Shown here: positions 1 through 8,121 of the stretch, in pieces | Position numbering within the stretch: the stretch's first letter is position 1 | Layout: the number at the start of each line of letters is the position of its first letter | Assembly (NCBI GenBank): GCA_018985225.1 | Contig: JADGIF010000229.1 | Span: forward strand, 1 to 13,709 | Direction: 5' to 3' | From: Amoeboradix gromovi | Taxonomy: Eukaryota > Sanchytriomycota > Sanchytriomycetes > Sanchytriales > Sanchytriaceae | DNA length: 13,709 nucleotides | Translations under genes and position numbers: made by a program | Notes under the pieces: model-generated | What the model was told of the DNA's origin: nothing | Seen by the model: the letters and a program-made list of their open reading frames with translations, nothing else | The model's database searches: none

Positions 1-400
1 CCACTCGTCTCTTAAATCCATAAAATTAATAAAGCTGAAATAATGTTCCAAGTTGCTACAGAAAGTTAGTCCAGTTTTTATATTTGATGTCCCATATGTT
101 AAAAAGCGACTAACCGAATCCCCAAGTAATTAATGTATTGAGTCCAGTATCCCATAACGACAGTCCAAGTAGTAAGAAGGAATGATAAAGATATCTCACC
201 TGGTTGATAGGACAAGACTTCAGTGATTGGCGTTCTCGTTTGAATTGGAAGTCCAGATATCGCTAATTTCTCATTGAAAAACGATTTTAATGCCTCTTCA
301 AAGTTTCCATATATACGTTATTTCTAGGCAACGAGGTTTAGTTATCATATTTAACTAATATCTTTCTTCTTACTTTACACTAATTCTCCGCCTGAATCCC
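1..400. other. Upstream/intergenic region of malate synthase, no secure gene
   Basis: No convincing gene is seen here. The last tens of bases before 401 are pyrimidine-rich (around 360-390), as is common for fungal promoters. On the minus strand one frame is open from 317 to a stop at 99-101 (72 codons), but it lacks an ATG except one near its end. A good splice-donor match (G|GTGAGA, intron starting at 199) is followed by a branch-like CTAAC and a TAG acceptor ending at 56, which would join in frame to a short hydrophobic tail. It could therefore be the last exons of a minus-strand gene, but no upstream exon could be joined to it and no family was recognised. It may be chance. Confidence 0.3.
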
Positions 401-2023
401 ATGATACAAGTTTTACCAAGCTTATCCAGTGACGAGCAAAAGGTTATTTCACCTGAGTGTCTAGCGTTTGTAGAACAGCTACATAAAACATTTAATTCTA
501 CTCGTAAAGAGCTATTGCTGAAGAGATCTATTCGTTTTCAAAAACAAGATTTTCCGATGTTTTTACCAGAAACCAAAAACATTAGGGAAGCTGAATGGTC
601 TGCAGCTCCTCCTGCACCTGGTATGATCGATCGCCGGGTCGAAATTACTGGCCCGGTCGATCGCAAGATGGTTATTAACGCTCTCAATTGTGGTGCCACT
701 CAATTCATGGCTGATTTTGAAGACGCTACCTCTCCTTTCTTCTCATCTATTGTACAAGGCCATGTTAATTTAACTGACGCGGTTCATCAAACTATTCAGT
801 ACACCAATGAGAATGGGAAAAAGTATTTTTTAAATGATAAAACTGCTACGCTATTAGTTCGTCCTCGTGGTTGGCATATGGAAGAAAAACATGTACTAAT
901 TGATGGCGAACCGTGTTCTGCTTCTCTGTTCGACTTTGGTGTTTATTTCTTTAACAATGCCAAGAAATCTATTTCGAACGGCAAGGGTCCATATTTTTAT
1001 CTACCAAAGCTAGAGCACTATTTGGAAGCTAGATTATGGAATGATGTTTTTAACTTATCCCAAGATATTCTGTTAATCAACCGTGGAACTATTAGAGCAA
1101 CAGTTTTGATCGAAACCATTTTAGCTGCTTATCAAATGGACGAGATCATTTATGAGCTAAAAAGTCACTCAAGCGGACTGAACTGTGGTAGATGGGATTA
1201 CATATTCAGTGTTATAAAGTACTTTAGAAATAAGAAGGAATTTATTCTTCCTGATCGTAAGGATGTCACAATGAGCGTTCCATTTATGGAATCCTACGTT
1301 AAATTGTTGATTAAAACTTGTCATAAGCGAGGCGTACATGCCATGGGTGGAATGGCCGCTCAAATTCCTGTTAAAGATGATGTCAAGGCAAATGAAGCCG
1401 CGTTGGTGAAAGTTAAAAATGACAAGATTAGAGAAGTTTTGGCTGGTCACGATGGTTCCTGGGTTGCTCATCCAGCACTTGTTAATGTATGTAAGCAGGT
1501 GTTTGATGAGTATATGCCTCAGCCTAATCAATTGCATAAGAGGTTCGATTATTCCATATCTGAGTCAGATCTTATCAATATGAATGTCAATGGATATGTT
1601 ACAATAGAGGGAGTCACAGAGAATATATTTGTCGCATTATCATATCTTAGCGGATGGTTAAGTGGAAAGGGGGCTGTGCCAATAAACAACTTGATGGAAG
1701 ATGCCGCTACAGTTGAGATCAGTAGATCGCAGTTGTGGGCATGGATTAGACATGGTGTCATGATGCGTGATGGGAGAGTAGTGACTAAGAGATTGGTGGA
1801 CGAGCTAATTGAAGTGGAGTTCAATAAAATGACGCCAAGCAAAGAATTAACAAAGGCCAAGTATTTGCTAATTGCCATGACAACCGGTAAGGAGGATGTC
1901 GTTGAAGTAGATAAATGCGAGAGAATTAGAGAGATGATTGGGTTTCCATTGTTTGTGACAGATGTTTGTGGGTGGGAAATATTGGACAATACAGTGGTAA
2001 TGAGATTTTTAACAAAGTTGTGA
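401..2023 (+). CDS. Malate synthase (glyoxylate cycle, class A)
   Basis: Condenses glyoxylate and acetyl-CoA to malate, the second step unique to the glyoxylate shunt, needed for growth on C2 compounds and fatty acids. The 540 residues match the usual fungal length and no intron interrupts the frame. Visible landmarks: DRRVEITGPVDRKM (77-90), the active-site RPRGW (154-158), PKLEHYLEARLW (202-213), the family signature with GLNCGRWDYIF (259-269), and MEDAATVEISR (432-442) holding the probable catalytic Asp434. The signature's second position, normally D/E/N/Q, is Ser255. The last three residues are TKL, a near-canonical peroxisomal PTS1 (SKL-type), so a peroxisomal location is inferred. The ATG at 401 is the first Met of the frame and gives the expected N-terminus. 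An AATAAA at 2027-2032 follows the stop by three bases. Family assignment is very secure; peroxisomal targeting by TKL less so. Confidence 0.97.
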   Translation: MIQVLPSLSSDEQKVISPECLAFVEQLHKTFNSTRKELLLKRSIRFQKQDFPMFLPETKNIREAEWSAAPPAPGMIDRRVEITGPVDRKMVINALNCGATQFMADFEDATSPFFSSIVQGHVNLTDAVHQTIQYTNENGKKYFLNDKTATLLVRPRGWHMEEKHVLIDGEPCSASLFDFGVYFFNNAKKSISNGKGPYFYLPKLEHYLEARLWNDVFNLSQDILLINRGTIRATVLIETILAAYQMDEIIYELKSHSSGLNCGRWDYIFSVIKYFRNKKEFILPDRKDVTMSVPFMESYVKLLIKTCHKRGVHAMGGMAAQIPVKDDVKANEAALVKVKNDKIREVLAGHDGSWVAHPALVNVCKQVFDEYMPQPNQLHKRFDYSISESDLINMNVNGYVTIEGVTENIFVALSYLSGWLSGKGAVPINNLMEDAATVEISRSQLWAWIRHGVMMRDGRVVTKRLVDELIEVEFNKMTPSKELTKAKYLLIAMTTGKEDVVEVDKCERIREMIGFPLFVTDVCGWEILDNTVVMRFLTKL

Positions 2024-2026
2024 TTC

Positions 2027-2032
2027 AATAAA
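2027..2032 (+). terminator. Polyadenylation signal of malate synthase
   Basis: AATAAA three bases after the TGA stop. The convergent minus-strand gene has its own AATAAA at 2243-2248, so the two 3' ends are about 210 bp apart. Function is inferred from the motif and its position. Confidence 0.55.
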
Positions 2033-2242
2033 TAACATGCGTCATATTTTGTCTCTCTATAGACCGGGGTTTGGAATAGTGATACTAAAATACAATGTGA
2101 ATAATATATGCAGCCTCGTACGATACTTTATAGTATCTACTATAGCATAGCATGGAAAGTTAATTTACCTCAAATTTATAGAAAAGTCGTAAACAGACCC
2201 AAACTCTGTGTATAGCAAAACTTAAAAGATTTATCAATATTA

Positions 2243-2248
2243 TTTATT
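2243..2248 (-). terminator. Polyadenylation signal of the 511-residue hydrophilic protein gene
   Basis: AATAAA on the minus strand, seven bases after the TAA stop (2256-2258), within an AT-rich stretch. Confidence 0.5.
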
Positions 2249-2255
2249 TATAAAA

Positions 2256-3791
2256 TTATTTGATATATCCCTCTTTTTGATCCTGTAATCGTATATCTTC
2301 CACTTTTGGCAATCCCCCTAAACCTTCCAACGTATCTCCAGGCACTCTCTCTCTGTACTGTGGAACCTTGGAATCATTTTTTCTTTTTTCTTCGGTACTA
2401 ATATCTTGATCCTGCCTCTTGTTGACAGAATTGTCTTCCATAAAATGCTCACTACCAGGACCAATGTTTACTGACTCATGCCTTTGCGTGTCTTGCTGGC
2501 TACCTCTTAAACTGTCCATATCTTTTGTTGCTGCATCACTAGAGTTGTCTAATTGTTCCTGCTTGTTGTGCTCAAGCTCATCTACTACTTTATCCATCTG
2601 ATGTTTCTCTTCAGTTTCTGGAGGTAGGTCAGTAATCGGATATTCCAAATGAACTGGTTCCTCTTCTATCTCGTGTACGACCTTGTCCATCATATGCTTT
2701 TCGTCTGTTTCTTCAGGAAGACCTTGCACATGTGCAACTGAGTGATCGTTGGCCTCGAAATCTTTCTCTAATTCGCGTATATTGCTCATTCCTTTTGGTT
2801 GAAACTCGCCTGATTCGTTGCCACTAGAGTTTGTTGACTTCTTGGGTAACTTGTTACTAGTAGTCTTGTCTTCTGGTATGTCCAACTCGTAACTAATTCC
2901 TTGAGATGCTGATTTCTCATCTCTGATATTCAACGGAATGTCTGGTGAGTCTGGTGACTTTGGAAGATCAGATGTTGCAGGCTGATCCTTTTGCATTATT
3001 TCAGATTGCTGGATTAGCGGCTGATGGTCTGTATGTTCAAAATGAGGTACACTTGAATACTTTGGATGTTCCTGAATTTTGGCAGATAGGTCATTTTCTT
3101 CTGGTGTGGCCTTTTTAGAACTGATTTTGTTTGTGTTGAAAGATTGTGTATTGGATGGTTCATCTTTGAATCCCAAAGGTTCCGACACATTTTTGGATTC
3201 ATCTAGTTTGGATAGTTCGGGACTTACTCCTTTGGTGGATTGATCCTTACTGTCGTTGCTAGTTAGCTTCTCGATAGAATGAGATTTTGTAGCCCCTATA
3301 TGGCTTTCGTTGTTAAGGCTAGGTTTGTGCTGCTGTGATACAGGAGGACTGTCCTTTTGAGCTTGCTCTTGGATATTCTGGTGAATTGTTGATGGAGTTG
3401 GGAGGCTACTTTGAAAAGAGGGCTGTTGAGACACGTTGTTGGACTCTTGTGGAACTGTATTCTGAGTACCTTCGTCAGTATTTTTGATGGACCCAATGTT
3501 TGCGGTGCCAACATTTTTGCCTTGGCCTAGTTCCTTTTTAGAAGCACCAAAGTTTTTTGGCTCACTGATTGTGGGGCTAGAATCTTCTCTCTCCCTTAAC
3601 TTTGATATTAAATCGTCGTGACTTTTGTGCTTGCTGTCTTTGGATTCATAGACGCCAGAATGAGGATGAGTATCTTGGTCGCCACCTGTTGCACTGGCTG
3701 ATTGTGGTTGTTTATCATGTTTGAACTTGTGTTTAACGTTATGTACTATTTTTTCTAGCTTAGATTCTTTGTGCTCTTGAGTATGCTGCAT
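2256..3791 (-). CDS. Large hydrophilic, probably disordered protein (hydrophilin/LEA-like), unknown function
   Basis: 511 residues dominated by K, D, E, S, Q, N, H and P. No Cys or Trp is visible, there is no signal peptide or membrane segment, and no globular domain is recognisable, so it is probably intrinsically disordered. The N-terminus (about 8-27) is a Lys/His-rich amphipathic segment (KLEKIVHNVKHKFKHDK) that loosely recalls dehydrin K-segments. An internal duplication is clear: residues 357-378 and 388-409 share LP-x-ET-x-EKH-x-MDKVV-x-E. The gene lies 132 bp downstream of, and on the same strand as, a LEA-like gene, which supports a stress or desiccation role by inference only. A TATA-like box lies at 3810-3819 and AATAAA seven bases after the stop. 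The frame is intact for 1.5 kb, so it is surely coding; the function is a guess. Confidence 0.85.
   Translation of the reverse strand: MQHTQEHKESKLEKIVHNVKHKFKHDKQPQSASATGGDQDTHPHSGVYESKDSKHKSHDDLISKLREREDSSPTISEPKNFGASKKELGQGKNVGTANIGSIKNTDEGTQNTVPQESNNVSQQPSFQSSLPTPSTIHQNIQEQAQKDSPPVSQQHKPSLNNESHIGATKSHSIEKLTSNDSKDQSTKGVSPELSKLDESKNVSEPLGFKDEPSNTQSFNTNKISSKKATPEENDLSAKIQEHPKYSSVPHFEHTDHQPLIQQSEIMQKDQPATSDLPKSPDSPDIPLNIRDEKSASQGISYELDIPEDKTTSNKLPKKSTNSSGNESGEFQPKGMSNIRELEKDFEANDHSVAHVQGLPEETDEKHMMDKVVHEIEEEPVHLEYPITDLPPETEEKHQMDKVVDELEHNKQEQLDNSSDAATKDMDSLRGSQQDTQRHESVNIGPGSEHFMEDNSVNKRQDQDISTEEKRKNDSKVPQYRERVPGDTLEGLGGLPKVEDIRLQDQKEGYIK
2565..2723 (-). repeat. Internal 22-residue duplication within the hydrophilic protein
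   Basis: Two units, 2658-2723 (residues 357-378) and 2565-2630 (residues 388-409), each encode LP-[EP]-ET-[DE]-EKH-[MQ]-MDKVV-[HD]-E-[IL]-E. They are separated by nine residues. The conserved core is likely a short amphipathic helix, the only patterned element in the disordered protein. Confidence 0.8.
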
Positions 3792-3809
3792 AGGTTATGA
3801 GACTATAAT

Positions 3810-3831
3810 TATATTTATAGGAGGCTCTAAA
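3810..3831 (-). promoter_or_regulatory. TATA-like box and TTTAGAG motif upstream of the hydrophilic protein gene
   Basis: On the minus strand TTTAGAGCC (3831-3823) is followed directly by CTCC and TATAAATATA (3819-3810), then the ATG at 3791. The TATA box ends only 18 bases before the ATG, which implies a very short or absent 5' leader if it is used at the usual 25-30 bp spacing. TTTAGAG also occurs just upstream of the LEA-like gene and of methylmalonyl-CoA mutase. Confidence 0.35.
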
Positions 3832-3915
3832 TTTTAGTGAGGGATGGGTGATAAATGTGGCGATGCATATTAAATAGGGCAACTAAAGCATGCGTGGAAT
3901 GTATCTGAGAATATA

Positions 3916-3925
3916 TTTATTTATT
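3916..3925 (-). terminator. Polyadenylation signals overlapping the LEA-like stop codon
   Basis: Two overlapping AATAAA copies on the minus strand: 3925-3920 shares two bases with the TAA stop (3926-3924), and 3921-3916 follows it directly. The next gene's start is about 130 bp further on. Confidence 0.5.
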
Positions 3926-4580
3926 AATGTTTGGATTGCGTGCCCATTCGACTCTTCCCTTTAGTATCTGTTTTACTTGATTCTTGAGTAGCAGTTTTTT
4001 TCATGTTAGAGGTTTTGTCCTTTATCTCATTAGCGTTCTCAGACATTTTGTTGACAGTTTCTTTAGCCTTTTTGGTGGCATTTCGCTTCAATTCATCAGC
4101 TTTTTCCCCGAATTGACCCATTTTATCACCTGTTTTTTCCATCTTAAAGTTAGCGTCGTCCTTCATGTCCTTGCCAATATTCTGAACGCTCTGGCCCATC
4201 TCGCCTAACTTGTCTTTAGCTCCTTTAAATGCCTCACTTCCTTGTTCCTTAACATTTGTCCAAGTACCAAAAGCAGTGTCAGCAACATTCTCGGCCACTT
4301 TCTTAATCTTTTCACCTACATTGGATGATATTCCTTGATTCTCGCCAGAAGCTTGATATCTTTTGTTCATTTCATCCTTTTCATCAACATATTTATCTTT
4401 TAATGTATTTTTAACTCGGCCATACGCGTCTGACACACGCTCTTCAACATTACTCTGACCGCCATAACCTCTGTTTGAATCTGGCGGGCCTTGACTGTGC
4501 TGTTGTTGCTGTTTTTGCAACAAGTAACTAGGTCGGTAAAATGTGGATAAGCTTCGTAGTGTTACCAGTCTTTTGATCAT
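3924..4580 (-). CDS. LEA group 3-like protein, probably mitochondrial
   Basis: 218 residues. Residues 1 to about 22 (MIKRLVTLRSLSTFYRPSYL) are rich in Arg, Ser and hydrophobics with no acid, a typical mitochondrial presequence. A short Gln-rich linker (23-30) follows. Residues about 44-195 are an almost uninterrupted Lys/Glu/Asp/Ala helix-former with the periodic pattern of LEA group 3 proteins (runs such as AKDKLGEMGQSVQNIGKDMKD; KKAKETVNKMSENANEIKDK). One Trp (107) and no Cys are visible. Known LEA_4-type proteins fold into amphipathic helices on drying and protect membranes and enzymes, mitochondrial matrix included. It is tandem with the hydrophilic 511-residue gene downstream. A perfect palindrome TTTAGAGTCTCTAAA lies at 4618-4632, 37 bp upstream of the ATG. 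The LEA character is well supported by composition; the organelle is inferred from the N-terminus. Confidence 0.8.
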   Translation of the reverse strand: MIKRLVTLRSLSTFYRPSYLLQKQQQQHSQGPPDSNRGYGGQSNVEERVSDAYGRVKNTLKDKYVDEKDEMNKRYQASGENQGISSNVGEKIKKVAENVADTAFGTWTNVKEQGSEAFKGAKDKLGEMGQSVQNIGKDMKDDANFKMEKTGDKMGQFGEKADELKRNATKKAKETVNKMSENANEIKDKTSNMKKTATQESSKTDTKGKSRMGTQSKH

Positions 4581-4617
4581 TGGATCAAACCGGGTAATCT
4601 ATTCTTTTATTCATTAT

Positions 4618-4632
4618 TTTAGAGACTCTAAA
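4618..4632 (-). promoter_or_regulatory. 15-bp palindrome TTTAGAG-N-CTCTAAA upstream of the LEA-like gene
   Basis: Perfect seven-base arms around one central base, at -38 to -52 from the ATG. A close variant, TTTAGAGAGTCTAAA, occurs at 5151-5165, and half-sites lie before the 511-residue gene (3823-3831) and methylmalonyl-CoA mutase (5680-5688). A transcription factor site is inferred; no known factor was matched. Confidence 0.35.
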
Positions 4633-4686
4633 TGCAATCTTGGGAATCATGTTGATAAGCTTTAGTTTGAGTAGCTTGCGCTGTCC

Positions 4687-4890
4687 ATGTTGCGAGTAAG
4701 TGTCAAAAAATATAAGAACGCAATAGCAAGTGCAGAGGATCTACATGCTAAAAGTCTTCTGAGAAATCAGGAATTTGCATTGGAAAAAAGACAGAGCCGG
4801 TCGCTTCGTTACAATGGCTGCTTACGATTCCGTTGCTCTGGGCTGGGACTTAATAATATGCTTACATTTCAAGTGTTTGTTCCTCGCTGA
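4687..4890 (+). other. Short open frame of unknown nature (67 codons)
   Basis: An ATG-started frame of 67 codons with no signal peptide, no membrane segment and no recognised domain. It is basic (KKYKNAIAS; EKRQSRSLRYNG). It stands between the divergent LEA-like and mutase genes. The segment NQE-(9 residues)-SLR recurs, with a stop codon inside, at about 11366-11410, upstream of a TnpB/Fanzor-like relic, so it could be a piece of a decayed element. It may equally be a chance ORF. Confidence 0.15.
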
Positions 4891-5721
4891 CATATGACCT
4901 TTCTCTAATTGCAAATGACACTGTATATGCGAGTCCCAAAATTCGATTCGTTAAGATTTGACTAGTAAATGGCTGATCAAGCAGTACATCTTCTTTTATT
5001 TCAACGATAATTTCATTTTATAACATAGCACAATGAAGAAAAGTTCATTATACATTACTTGGCGATATCCTTAGATTTAGCAAATTCTGGCTGCGATAAT
5101 TTAAAGCTAGTCGTCACTGATAAAAAGAAGAATGTCGCGTTCTACTGAAATTTAGAGAGTCTAAAAGAGAGTTTTGCCTGCAATAGAACTCATGCTACTA
5201 TTGCAAATGATCTATCCAATTAAAACCGATGACTGCTATATGACTGACGACGCCCAACGGTCAACGAAGAGGAGTTGGCAACAGCGAGTCATCGCTTAAG
5301 CATTTGGTTATAAGAAACTGGATTTGTCTGCCCGGCAGGTATTACCATCTTGAGACTATTCCTAAACTTAGTGTAGTTTGTCTTGTGTTAAGAAGATATG
5401 AAATTTTTGAAGCCGCTTGCTAGCTATCAAGTAGCTTCGCAAACATTGACTATGGTACCATAGCGCTTAATTGTAAAGATAAGCTCATATTTTTTAGCAC
5501 TATGTGCAAGCAAGTTATGTTCCACGGGATTGATCGCAAGTATGCTAGCTGGAACGCTAATTACCCATTTGCAAGTTCTTAACAACATTCAAGATCACAA
5601 GCTTGAGACTAAGTCCTAAATTATGATATCAGCAGAGTAAGGAAGAAAAGCCTCAACGGGTGTGATAGAAATTATATAATTTAGAGTCCTTTAACGTTGG
5701 GGTATTTTGTTACTTAAAAGA
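4891..5721. other. Intergenic region upstream of methylmalonyl-CoA mutase
   Basis: No secure gene in 830 bp. The plus frame 5244-5579 is open except for one TAG at 5421-5423, but has no ATG near its beginning and resembles no known family; it may be chance or decayed coding sequence. Promoter-like elements for the mutase lie at its end: TTATATAAT (5672-5680) followed by TTTAGAGTC (5680-5688), 34-42 bp before the ATG. A near-palindrome TTTAGAGAGTCTAAA sits at 5151-5165. No tRNA or repeat was recognised. Confidence 0.4.
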
Positions 5722-7923
5722 ATGATAACATCCAGATTTTTGAAAGATATCAACAAATGGACTAAATTAGCACAGAAAGAAATCAAAACAACTAAGGATC
5801 CAATGCAAGAACTGCTATTTCAAACTGCCGAGGATATAAAGCTAAAACCGGTATATTTGGAGTCTGATGTCAAAGAACCACCCGCATTACCAGGGTTATT
5901 CCCTTATACTAGGGGTGTTCGCGCTACCATGTATACTCATAGACCATGGACTATTCGTCAATACGCTGGGTTCAGTACTGTGGAAGAAAGTAATAAATTT
6001 TATAAAGCGAACTTAAAAGCTGGTCAGCAGGGTCTATCGGTAGCTTTTGATTTGGCTACTCATCGTGGTTATGATTCTGATCATCCTCGTGTCCAAGGTG
6101 ATGTTGGTATGGCAGGTGTTGCTATTGATAGTGTTGAAGACATGAAACTATTATTTAAAGACATCCCATTAAACAAGATAAGCACATCTATGACAATGAA
6201 TGGTGCTGTTTTGCCAATTCTAGCATTTTATATTGTTACTGGTTTAGAACAAGGCTGTAAATTAGAAGAACTAGCCGGCACCATACAAAATGATATTTTA
6301 AAGGAATTTATGGTCAGAAATACATTTATTTACCCTCCAAAACCATCGATGCGTATAATCGCTGATATATTCGAATACCAATCCAAAGCTTTAAACAAAT
6401 TTAATTCTATAAGCATCAGTGGATACCATATTCAAGAAGCAGGAGCCGACAATGCACTAGAACTAGCATTTACTATTGCCGATGGATTGGAATATGTGCA
6501 GACTGGTCTCAATGCTGGATTGAAGGTTGATGATTTTGCGCCTCGTTTATCTTTCTTCTTTGGTATTGGAATGAACTTTTACATGGAAATTGCAAAGCTA
6601 AGAGCAGCTAGATATCTTTGGGCTACACAACTTAAATCCAGATTTAATCCTATGAACGAGAAATCGCTTTTACTCCGCACACATTGCCAAACCAGCGGTT
6701 GGTCTTTAACAGAACAAGATCCGTATAACAACATAATTCGCACAACTATAGAAGCTATGGCAGCCACTCTAGGTGGTACTCAATCTTTGCATACTAACAG
6801 TTTTGACGAGGCCATTGGATTGCCAACTGAACAGAGTAGCAGGATAGCCAGAAACACTCAGTTAATATTGCAAACAGAAGCTATGATTCCCACTGTTGCT
6901 GACCCATTTGGGGGCAGTTATATGATGGAATCATTAACTAAATCGTTGATTGATAAGGCGACTTCCATTTTGAAAGAAATTGAAGAATTGGGAGGTATGG
7001 CTAACGCGGTTGATAGTGGTATGCCTAAGTTAAAAATAGAAGAAGCGGCTGCAAAGAGGCAAGCTAGAATTGACTCTGGAAAAGAAATAATTGTAGGAGT
7101 CAACAAGTATCAGTCCAAGGATAAAGATACAATTGAAGTACTGCAAATAGACAATAAACAGGTCAGAGAGTCTCAGATTAAAAGGATTAAAGAGACAAAG
7201 GCAGGTCGAGACGAGAAACTGGCACAATTAGCGCTGAGTAAACTAACAGAGTTGGCGCAGATGACCGTAACCAAGACTGGTGATAAAAACTGCAGTGATG
7301 ACTGGAAATCATCAAATCTTCTTGCGCTCTCAATTGAAGCAGCGAAGCAAAGATGTACTTTGGGCGAAATATCGATGGCACTAGAAGTAGTTTGGGGTAG
7401 ACATAATCCACAAAGTAGAGTTATTAGTGGTGCATATAGCAGTGAATACGGTGATGTGCCTGAGATTCAAGCTGCAATTAAAAAGTCTTCTGATTTTGAG
7501 TCCAACTTTGGTAGACGACCTCGAGTTTTAGTGGCAAAGATGGGCCAAGATGGGCATGATAGGGGTGCCAAGGTTATAGCTACAGGTTTCGCCGACTTAG
7601 GATTTGATGTGGACATTGGGCCACTCTTTGCCACACCTGAGGAGGTAGCAAAACAAGCAATTGATAGTGATGTTCATGTTATCGGATGCTCCAGTCAAGC
7701 AGCAGGACATAAGACACTAATTCCTCAGCTGATCAGAGAGCTAGAAAGATTGGGAAACAGCGATATCTTAGTAGTTGCTGGCGGAGTTATACCTCACCAA
7801 GATTATCAGTTTTTGTATGATGTAGGAGTATGCGCAATATTTGGGCCAGGAACAAAAATACCTTTAGCAGCAATGGAGGTAATAGACAAGATTACTGAGA
7901 AAATTAATGGAAAAAATAAATAG
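5722..7923 (+). CDS. MUT: Methylmalonyl-CoA mutase, mitochondrial, adenosylcobalamin-dependent
   Basis: Isomerises (R)-methylmalonyl-CoA to succinyl-CoA, the last step of propionate, Val/Ile and odd-chain fatty-acid breakdown. Start chosen at ATG 5722 (733 residues); the frame also opens at an upstream TTG (5707), which a nuclear gene would not use. Residues 1 to about 20 are basic and amphipathic ([13 protein letters not shown]), a likely mitochondrial presequence. The substrate-binding barrel shows [17 protein letters not shown] (69-85), [20 protein letters not shown] (103-122), [17 protein letters not shown] (321-337) and [14 protein letters not shown] (351-364). The C-terminal B12 domain has DGHDRG (610-615) with cobalt-ligand His612 and the AGGVIP loop (686-691). 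The S-x-L element reads SSQ (657-659), Leu replaced by Gln. It is close to human MUT throughout and slightly shorter than its about 750 residues. An AATAAA (7915-7920) lies inside the last codons. Function secure. Confidence 0.97.
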   Translation: MITSRFLKDINKWTKLAQKEIKTTKDPMQELLFQTAEDIKLKPVYLESDVKEPPALPGLFPYTRGVRATMYTHRPWTIRQYAGFSTVEESNKFYKANLKAGQQGLSVAFDLATHRGYDSDHPRVQGDVGMAGVAIDSVEDMKLLFKDIPLNKISTSMTMNGAVLPILAFYIVTGLEQGCKLEELAGTIQNDILKEFMVRNTFIYPPKPSMRIIADIFEYQSKALNKFNSISISGYHIQEAGADNALELAFTIADGLEYVQTGLNAGLKVDDFAPRLSFFFGIGMNFYMEIAKLRAARYLWATQLKSRFNPMNEKSLLLRTHCQTSGWSLTEQDPYNNIIRTTIEAMAATLGGTQSLHTNSFDEAIGLPTEQSSRIARNTQLILQTEAMIPTVADPFGGSYMMESLTKSLIDKATSILKEIEELGGMANAVDSGMPKLKIEEAAAKRQARIDSGKEIIVGVNKYQSKDKDTIEVLQIDNKQVRESQIKRIKETKAGRDEKLAQLALSKLTELAQMTVTKTGDKNCSDDWKSSNLLALSIEAAKQRCTLGEISMALEVVWGRHNPQSRVISGAYSSEYGDVPEIQAAIKKSSDFESNFGRRPRVLVAKMGQDGHDRGAKVIATGFADLGFDVDIGPLFATPEEVAKQAIDSDVHVIGCSSQAAGHKTLIPQLIRELERLGNSDILVVAGGVIPHQDYQFLYDVGVCAIFGPGTKIPLAAMEVIDKITEKINGKNK

Positions 7924-8115
7924 ATTTCATAACATTTAATAACCGTAAAATAAGTTTGGTCTTTGATAGATATGGATATGCATATCGCCTGCTAGTAGCA
8001 ATTGAAAAAATTATCAGAAGACTCATGAGCAGAAGCCTTGTTCATCTACGATGCAGAAATGTAGAATTGTTAGATTTAATAACTCAGAGTAACAGCTACT
8101 GATTAAAACATTGAA

Positions 8116-8121
8116 TTTATT
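8116..8121 (-). terminator. Polyadenylation signal spanning the tyrosinase stop codon
   Basis: On the minus strand AATAAA (8121-8116) contains the TAA stop (8119-8117) entirely. The convergent mutase gene ends 193 bp away. Confidence 0.5.

Noticed and set aside
1549-2028. 159-codon minus-strand frame within malate synthase
   Set aside because: Shadow of a highly conserved enzyme; no family resemblance.
4936-4950. TTCGATTCG, reminiscent of a tRNA T-loop
   Set aside because: No acceptor, anticodon or D-arm pairing could be built around it.
5707-5721. Mutase start at TTG 5707
   Set aside because: A nuclear eukaryotic gene would start at ATG; the first ATG, at 5722, gives a good mitochondrial presequence.
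401-7923. Metabolic cluster of malate synthase and methylmalonyl-CoA mutase
   Set aside because: They are separated by two stress-type genes and about 3.7 kb, with no shared regulatory motif; adjacency is probably coincidental.
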